This document shows positions 58,707 to 64,000 of a stretch of 64,000 nucleotides of DNA, one piece after another. Both the position numbers and the translations under genes were made by a program. Under the pieces are notes generated by a model. That model worked only from the letters and a program-made list of their open reading frames with translations, was not told the DNA's origin and ran no database searches. Origin of the DNA: Gnetum montanum (taxonomy: Eukaryota > Streptophyta > Gnetopsida > Gnetales > Gnetaceae); the NCBI GenBank assembly GCA_015680685.1, contig MNCI01010439.1, positions 279,900 to 343,899 of the forward strand. The letters are read 5' to 3'. Position 1 is the stretch's first letter; each line of letters begins with the position of its first letter.

Positions 58707-60080
58707 ACTTACAATGCATTACAAATATAATTCCCCCTAGGGTTTTAATCATGTTGTAACTTTTGGTTTCTTAGATAAAAGTAATTTTTTGTTCCTTAGA
58801 AATGAAGTAACTTGCTTTCTTAGGAAAGAAACAACTTGAACATCAATTAATTTTTTAATGATCTTCAAAAGCTATTTTCTTTATTCTTTGTTCATCAATC
58901 CTACCTACAATGTACTAGTGTTTGACAAGACATATTATACTAAAAAAGTGGGGTAAAAGATTAATGCATGCAACATTATGTCGGTATGATTAAGGTCCAA
59001 CATGTAGCCTATTGTGGACATCAAAGCTAAATAACTCAGTAGGGGCCAACGGTTCAAAATCAAAGTAAGGATACTTGGATAAGAACTAGATGACTTGTTT
59101 GCATATCTGCCAAACATTGCCTTCGCCATGAACCACTCCTAAAAATGAGCGGCTTCAAGACAAAGATGCAAAACAAAAGGAGGGTGACCAACTAAAGACA
59201 CCAGATGTATAAAGCACAAAGTATGGCAACAGACCATGCAGACACGAATTTCGCTCATATCGTATTCATGTGCATGATTCAGTCACTTCCTCCTCCTCCC
59301 ATGTTATGGGTCCCTCCAACAACAACAACAAAGAAAAAAGAAGAAAAGAAAAGCACAGCCCAAAACCAAAAGCAAAAGAAAATGTCTGTCAGTGAGAGCC
59401 ACTCCCCCTCGTTCTTTGGCTTTACACATTCATCACAGCCCAGAAAATTTGTCATGCCACAGAAACAGCCCAAGAAAGAAGAAGAAGAAGACCTCAAAGA
59501 AAGAACACGCCCAAAAAAGCCTAAATCAAGAAACCAAATCCTGCAAAATTTGGGCCAGTACACGACTCTTGGTTTTTTTTTCCCTTACCCTATTGGAATC
59601 TGTGCATGGGGCCGGTTATGTTCCTTTATTTTTATATTTTGTTTAATGAAAAATGAGAATGTGCATCATCATCAGGGAGGAGAAAAGCTTTTGTCCTCAT
59701 TCATCCCTGCACACAACAGGAGGATCCTCAGGAGGATTTTGAGGGAGGAGAAAATTAAAATAGCAGTGCAGAATGGCAAGAAAGAAAGCAAGTCTGTGTC
59801 CTGGAACGAATACAGATGGGTTTCTGTGCTGCTGCTGCAGCAAGTTTCACATACAAATCCAGCAATGTTAATTTTGCTTTTAATATAAGATTATTGTTGC
59901 GGAATGCAGCCAGTTGCAGAAACGCAGCAGCAGCAGCCTCCTTCAGAGTTGAGGCTGATTCTGCTTGATATCAGGTGGGGGTTGTTTTCAAGGAAAGCAT
60001 TCGCTTGTTGCTTGGTCGGGCCCTCTGCTTTTGCTTTTGTCGCCATTGATGCTGTTCCCGAGGCAAGAGCAGAGCAGGTC
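58707..60080. other. Single-copy-looking intergenic sequence
   Basis: No LTR, gag or pol motif is seen. Base composition becomes less AT-rich and more purine/pyrimidine-skewed after 59250 (AAG- and CCT-rich runs). A long open frame at 59205-59888 is low-complexity and has no recognisable domain, so it is not called as a gene. Confidence 0.5.
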
Positions 60081-60090
60081 AGGTGTGAAT

Positions 60091-60129
60091 TATATACTGC
60101 ATTAGTTTATACCCCTCTCCCTCTCCCCA
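60091..60129 (+). promoter_or_regulatory. Possible core promoter of a host transcription unit
   Basis: TATATACT at 60091-60098 is followed about 20 bases later by CCCCTCTCCCTCTCCCC (60112-60128), a pyrimidine patch of the kind common at plant transcription starts, and then by TTCTTCTTCTT. This is a positional argument only. Confidence 0.3.
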
Positions 60130-60750
60130 CTTGTTATTCTTCTTCTTCTGGTGCGGTTTTTTCCTTGCTTTCCCATTTGCTGTCTTAGACTTGAATGCCC
60201 ATTTTCGAAAATGGTGCAGCTCTGCGCAGTGGCTGCACTGCACAGCACAGCACAGCAAAACAGTAAGAGCAGGAGGCAGCAGCAGCGTTGGGGATTTTGG
60301 GATTGTTGATTTTATTTTTCGGTTCTGCTGCTGCTCCTGCTGCTTTGTTTCTTTCTTTCTTACTTACTGCCTTCCTTCTTCTTCTGTTGCTTCTGCTTCT
60401 TCCGCTTCTGTTGGGTTTTTCTCGTTCTTTCAAAATCATCATCGTCTGGGTCCCTTTTTTATTATTCGGTTTCTCCCAGAGCTTGTGAAATTTGCAGTGG
60501 GGCTTTTGGGTCCGGTAATTCTAGGTTGCGGTCAATATTTGTGGGAAATTTTTTTAGTTTTTTACTTCTTTCGGGTAGTTGAGTTTTTAAAATTAATTCA
60601 TCATCCCATGAAGCGTCCACTGCTACAGTGCTTGAACTCGAAATGCCAACAAAACCGCTGCCCCGGCTGGCTTGGCCTTGTCTGAAACGTTTCTCTTTGT
60701 GTGTACGGGTTTTTCAGAAGAACAGCAAAGCATGCCTGTCAGATCAAGGA

Positions 60751-60792
60751 TGAGGTTGAAGCTGAGGCTGAGGCTGAGGCTGAGGCTGAGTA
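60751..60792. repeat. GCTGAG hexanucleotide repeat
   Basis: About six copies of a 6-bp GAGGCT/GCTGAG unit; a shorter GAGCT/GAGGC cluster lies at 60840-60870. In one frame it would encode alternating Glu-Ala, but that frame closes soon after. Confidence 0.8.
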
Positions 60793-61750
60793 TTCAGGCC
60801 ACTGTGCAGCAGTGGTAGGAGGGCTGTTTCCATCTCCGAAGGCTGAGCTGAGCTGAGGCGAGGCTGCTGTGCATTATCTGCTGTTTTTTTTCGCTTTTGT
60901 TGTTGGAGCTCAATCTTTTCATTCTGCCTCATCTCTGTCATCTGCAATGCAACCTTTTTGTGTTGGGGTTTGTACCGCAAGGAATAGGAGGGACCAGATG
61001 CCCAGAATTTGGGGTAAGGTTTGATTTAATGGAGCTTCTTGTCCTTTCTCTTTTCTTTCTTTCTTAGCAACAGTAGTTCTGGTAGCTTTTTGCAGTTGTC
61101 TTGCTATATTCTTAGATGCATACGGTCTATTCAATATGGCTAGACTGTACAGACTTGTGTGGCAATGGGATTGCCTTGTATCAGAATGCTTTGCATTGTA
61201 AAACCTTTGTGTTTTTCGGTGGAACATTTTAAAAGATATGGATGGGTTTAAATGGAGCAATCGATAGGAAGTGTTGCAAGCATTGTTCGTCTTTGGATTG
61301 TTAAAGGCAGGTATGAACCTGATAGGCAACCATAACTAATCTTCCTTCTCGTATGTAGATTCTCAGTAGTCTGTCATTGGTTTTTAGAAAGGCTCAGGAG
61401 ATAACGTTGTCCAGGTTGAAGCAGTACAAGGACGTTAGCAACAAGAGTTCAGTAGCCAAACCAGTGTTAGTTGTTTAGTTTTCAAGATCTCGTGGAAGCT
61501 CTGCAAATCAGTTTAAATGATTGCTAGCTAATCTGTTACTGGTATTCTGGATTGTTGTAATGTCTTGTTAGGCAGCATCCTTTCATTCAATCTGGACTAC
61601 CGTCACATGGGTTATGTTTGACAGATTTTTCACTTTGATAGTCTCGTTTGTCAATTCGGTAATCATGCATTTTCCACACTGGACACATATGATCGAAAGT
61701 TGAAACAATTTGTCTTTGAAAATTTCTTTGGGAGAAGTTTTGTCATCAGG

Positions 61751-61829
61751 GTAAGTGTGCGTTTGCCATCGTCTTGACTGAGAACCCAAAGAATTATTAA
61801 ACACGTGGTATCTCTGGTTTCCATTTCAG
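61751..61829 (+). other. Predicted 79-bp intron
   Basis: It starts GTAAGTGTG after CATCAGG and ends CCATTTCAG before GGACCC. Both ends fit plant consensus closely and the length suits a short plant intron. An ACACGTGG (G-box-like) site lies inside. Confidence 0.4.
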
Positions 61830-63053
61830 GGACCCTTTTATTTTGTCATCTTGGCAATCATACTTTCTTCCGGTTTCTCTCACTTTGGATTGAAACAAGA
61901 AACGGGGCCACACAGCTCCTACCAAATCTGCCAAGAAAACACAGCATCATTGGCAAATTTTAGCACCCATTGAAGGCCCAACAACAACAACAGAAAGAAA
62001 GGATTCCTCTTCTGGGGCCCTCCATTATTGTAGTGATGGAGCATTTTCTACCTTTTTTTTCCTGGTCTATGCTATGGCCTAATGATGAGAGTATTTGTTT
62101 TGCAGGGCTGGATGGAGGTCTACAAATCAAAACCCACCACAATCAGCATCATTATCATGGTGGTAAAGGGCCTCAAATCATGGGGAAGAACAATAAACAA
62201 CAACCACACCACCCATTGTGCATCTGCAGCATGTTTTATGGGTTTTATTTGATTCCCATCAAGGACTTGTAAAAACTTGGGAGTGGCTATGTTGCGTTAA
62301 TGTTCCCAGCTTCCGTGATATTGGCTCAACGGCTCAATCTTTCCGAAATCTGTAAATTGGATTACGGCCCCCCTTGTATATAATTCTTTTGCAGGACGAC
62401 GATATTTATATTTCTTTCTTGCCTGCATTTCCACAGACATGCCACCTAATCTTGAGAACATCAGCATGAAATTTGAAAATCTCTCGCGTAAATAAACAGC
62501 AAATTCCGAATTTTAGCACATGCTGCAACAAGAAATAGGCATGCCACAGCTATAAACGCTGTGAATCAGCACTGCAGTTTTTGAAGTTCTGGCAGCTAAA
62601 ACTAAGAGCTGAGCTTGGACATTTGGGTTTTTTCACTATTGCCTATTCAGGTTATTGTTTTCGTCTAGTTTTTTAAAAAGTTGCAGGATCCTATTCAACG
62701 TCTCTGGTGTAAATGCAAAAATGCAGTCTAAAATAAATTAATTCATTGTGATGATTCAGTTGTGTCAATTTTTGGGACGTCATGTTGTTTCTTTCCTTTG
62801 ATGGATCAAGAGAAAAGATAACATCGCTGTTTGCACTAAATTCCAACGCACCGGCTCGCACGATTTATCTTTTCCATCGACTGCGTACGCTCGCTCCAAA
62901 ACCTTGATAAAATAAATAATTTAAATCTATGCATGGATAAGTCGTTGTCTGAGCAGATTTCGAAGTCTCTAGAGCTTATTTTATTCTTGAATTAAGTGGT
63001 AGAACGCTGAATTTCTTCGTGGTCTTGGCCAGGTAGGGTTGGTTGCATGGTCG

Positions 63054-63146
63054 AGTAACACTGATAACATATACAACTTATAAGCCATTACAATTGCGGA
63101 CTAGCAAGAGATGGGTGTTGAATTTGTATATGTTATCAGTGTTACT
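63054..63146. repeat. Perfect 23-bp inverted repeat (hairpin or MITE-like)
   Basis: 63054-63076 (agtaacactgataac...) is the exact reverse complement of 63124-63146, with a 47-base loop. No flanking target duplication was found. It could be a small MITE-derived hairpin or a small-RNA foldback. Confidence 0.75.
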
Positions 63147-63154
63147 TTCATGAA

Positions 63155-63252
63155 TGGTGGGTTGCATTTGACATTAACGATTACCTTAATTATAGTTTTA
63201 TGGATGGTGGGTTGCATTTGACATTAACGATTACCTTAATTATAGTTTTATG
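63155..63252. repeat. 50-bp tandem duplication
   Basis: Two adjacent copies with period 50, beginning TGGTGGGTTGCATTTG at 63155 and 63205, essentially identical. The duplication is recent compared with the decayed elements. It starts nine bases after the hairpin. Confidence 0.88.
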
Positions 63253-63309
63253 GTGTGGGTAGTGCGGTGGTTGAAGTTGGTAGAAGTTTAGTTACCAAGT
63301 AATGTAAAT

Positions 63310-64000
63310 ATATTAAAAATAAAAGTTTAGAGTACAAAAGTAGAAAATCATTATAGTAAGGAGAAATAATAAAACAACAAAAAGGAAAGGTTCAATGGTT
63401 TTGGAATATTTTTTGAAGTTTTTGTCTTTACAAAGTATTGAAATGGGATTTTGCTTCATACTAAAGACTTAATAAAAAAGAGAAATTAAAGAAAGATGTT
63501 TAGGAATTTAGTTGAAACATCAAGTGATGATTAATGTCATCTTGAATTGAGAAGGAAAGAGAATTAGCTAGAGAATCTTTGTGAAAAATTATATTACATC
63601 AAAACTTCCAAATGGCATAAAGAATAAGTAGACAAAATCAACTTCAAGTATGAAGCAAAGATCTTTGAAGTTGAGGAGTTTTACCAAATAAAACTTCCTC
63701 TAAGCTTGGTTAAAAACCATGTAAATACTTGTTACACCAAGTCCAAGAGCTATGAGCAAGGGGACAAGTGAAAAAAATAATGGATAAATGTATATTCTAT
63801 GTTGTAGACATGACATCTTGGGTCATGAACACCCAAATGAGAGCACCAAATACCAATAGGAAAATCTTGTTGAATCAAACAGTATTAAAAATGTCTGACT
63901 TTTGAAAGAGTATTACCATTTCATATTTTTTGAATTTGCTACTTCCATAATTGCACATTCAGATTAATCTTTTATAAGTTATTGAATCTTAGCCAAATAT
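63310..64000 (-). pseudogene. Probable LINE (L1-like) reverse-transcriptase C-terminal relic
   Basis: Minus-strand translation near 63640-63870 gives PIGIWCSHLGVHDPRCHVYN, EYTFIHYFFHLSPCS, QVFTWFLTKLRGSFIW and later LCHLEVLM. The order Cys, Glu-Thr, His, Phe-Phe-His and Trp/Phe resembles the zinc-binding domain (zf-RVT) at the end of plant LINE reverse transcriptases, with two expected Cys replaced. Stops are present. It runs off the right edge. The match is by pattern only. Confidence 0.4.

Larger units (their letters stand above)
60130..62460 (+). other. Possible transcribed host locus (leader or noncoding RNA) with splice-like signals
   Basis: The region is compositionally unlike the retrotransposons: CT-rich leader-like sequence, CAG/GCTGAG runs, and several strong splice-site matches. 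These are a donor GCAG|GTATGA at 61310, a donor AGG|GTAAGTG at 61751 with acceptor TTTCAG at 61829, and acceptors TTTTGCAG near 62106 and 62395 and TTCCACAG near 62443. No long conserved coding frame is recognised; translated pieces are low-complexity. It could be the 5' untranslated part of a gene whose coding exons lie past 64000, or a noncoding RNA. Confidence 0.3.

Noticed and set aside
59205-59888. 227-codon plus-strand open frame, the longest in the window
   Set aside because: It is a string of Pro/Thr/Lys/Glu/Gln low-complexity pieces without domain, and an opposite-strand frame of similar quality overlaps it; chance openness in skewed sequence is more likely.
60131-60685. 184-codon Phe/Leu/Ser/Cys-rich open frame
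   Set aside because: It arises from CT-rich, TTC-repeat sequence; the pattern is that of a leader or intron, not of a membrane protein.
61884-61894. TTTGGATTGAA, like the 5' end of miR159
   Set aside because: Only 11 bases match and no foldback with a complementary arm is seen nearby.
62026-62050. Small hairpin around CTCCAT...ATGGAG
   Set aside because: A 6-bp stem is expected by chance and gives no RNA-gene evidence.

Overview
This window looks like plant nuclear DNA. About 58.7 kb of it is a stack of large, decayed Ty3/gypsy LTR retrotransposons of the Athila type, followed by about 5.3 kb of mostly single-copy-looking sequence. The giant elements (13-13.5 kb for the pol-bearing ones), long survival of old copies, heavy loss of CpG/CHG cytosines and low gene density suggest a gymnosperm or another very large plant genome. 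The species is not identified.

Layout. Element A (70-9279, minus strand) is a complete, non-autonomous element with gag and a post-pol ORF ('ORF3') but no pol, bounded by the target duplication CATGC. Positions 9285-12133 hold a weak relic gag of another Ty3 family. From 12134 to 58706 there is a four-level nest. Element F (minus, oldest) was entered through its 3' LTR by element C (12189-52708, minus, target duplication TTAAG). C was entered in its 3' LTR by element B (12925-26020, plus, GTAGG/GCAGG) and in its RNase H region by element D (32600-47020, minus, CATCA/CATTG). D received an element that is now a solo LTR, E (41733-42690, perfect duplication ATTTC). From 58707 on, the host-like part has a possible promoter, splice-like signals, a hairpin, a 50-bp tandem duplication and, at the right edge, a probable LINE relic.

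The pol-bearing elements share one plan: LTR - tRNA-Asp-like PBS - gag with an unusual Cys/His knuckle - protease - RT (FMDD-type) - RNase H - integrase - central polypurine tract - about 1.5 kb noncoding spacer - ORF3 - terminal polypurine tract - LTR. All coding regions carry stops or frameshifts, most visibly TAG where CAG is expected.

The most interesting structure is upstream of ORF3. In A, B, C and D, a short block of the same kind of palindromic repeat found in that element's own U3 is followed by a TATA box, a 5' splice donor (lost in C) and an intron that ends directly at the ORF3 start codon. This suggests a separate transcription unit for ORF3, driven by an internal LTR-like promoter, comparable in logic to the internal promoter of foamy viruses. 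ORF3 itself is not envelope-like: it has an N-terminal domain resembling the plant 'putative transposon protein' family, a long coiled coil and a conserved C-terminal tail.
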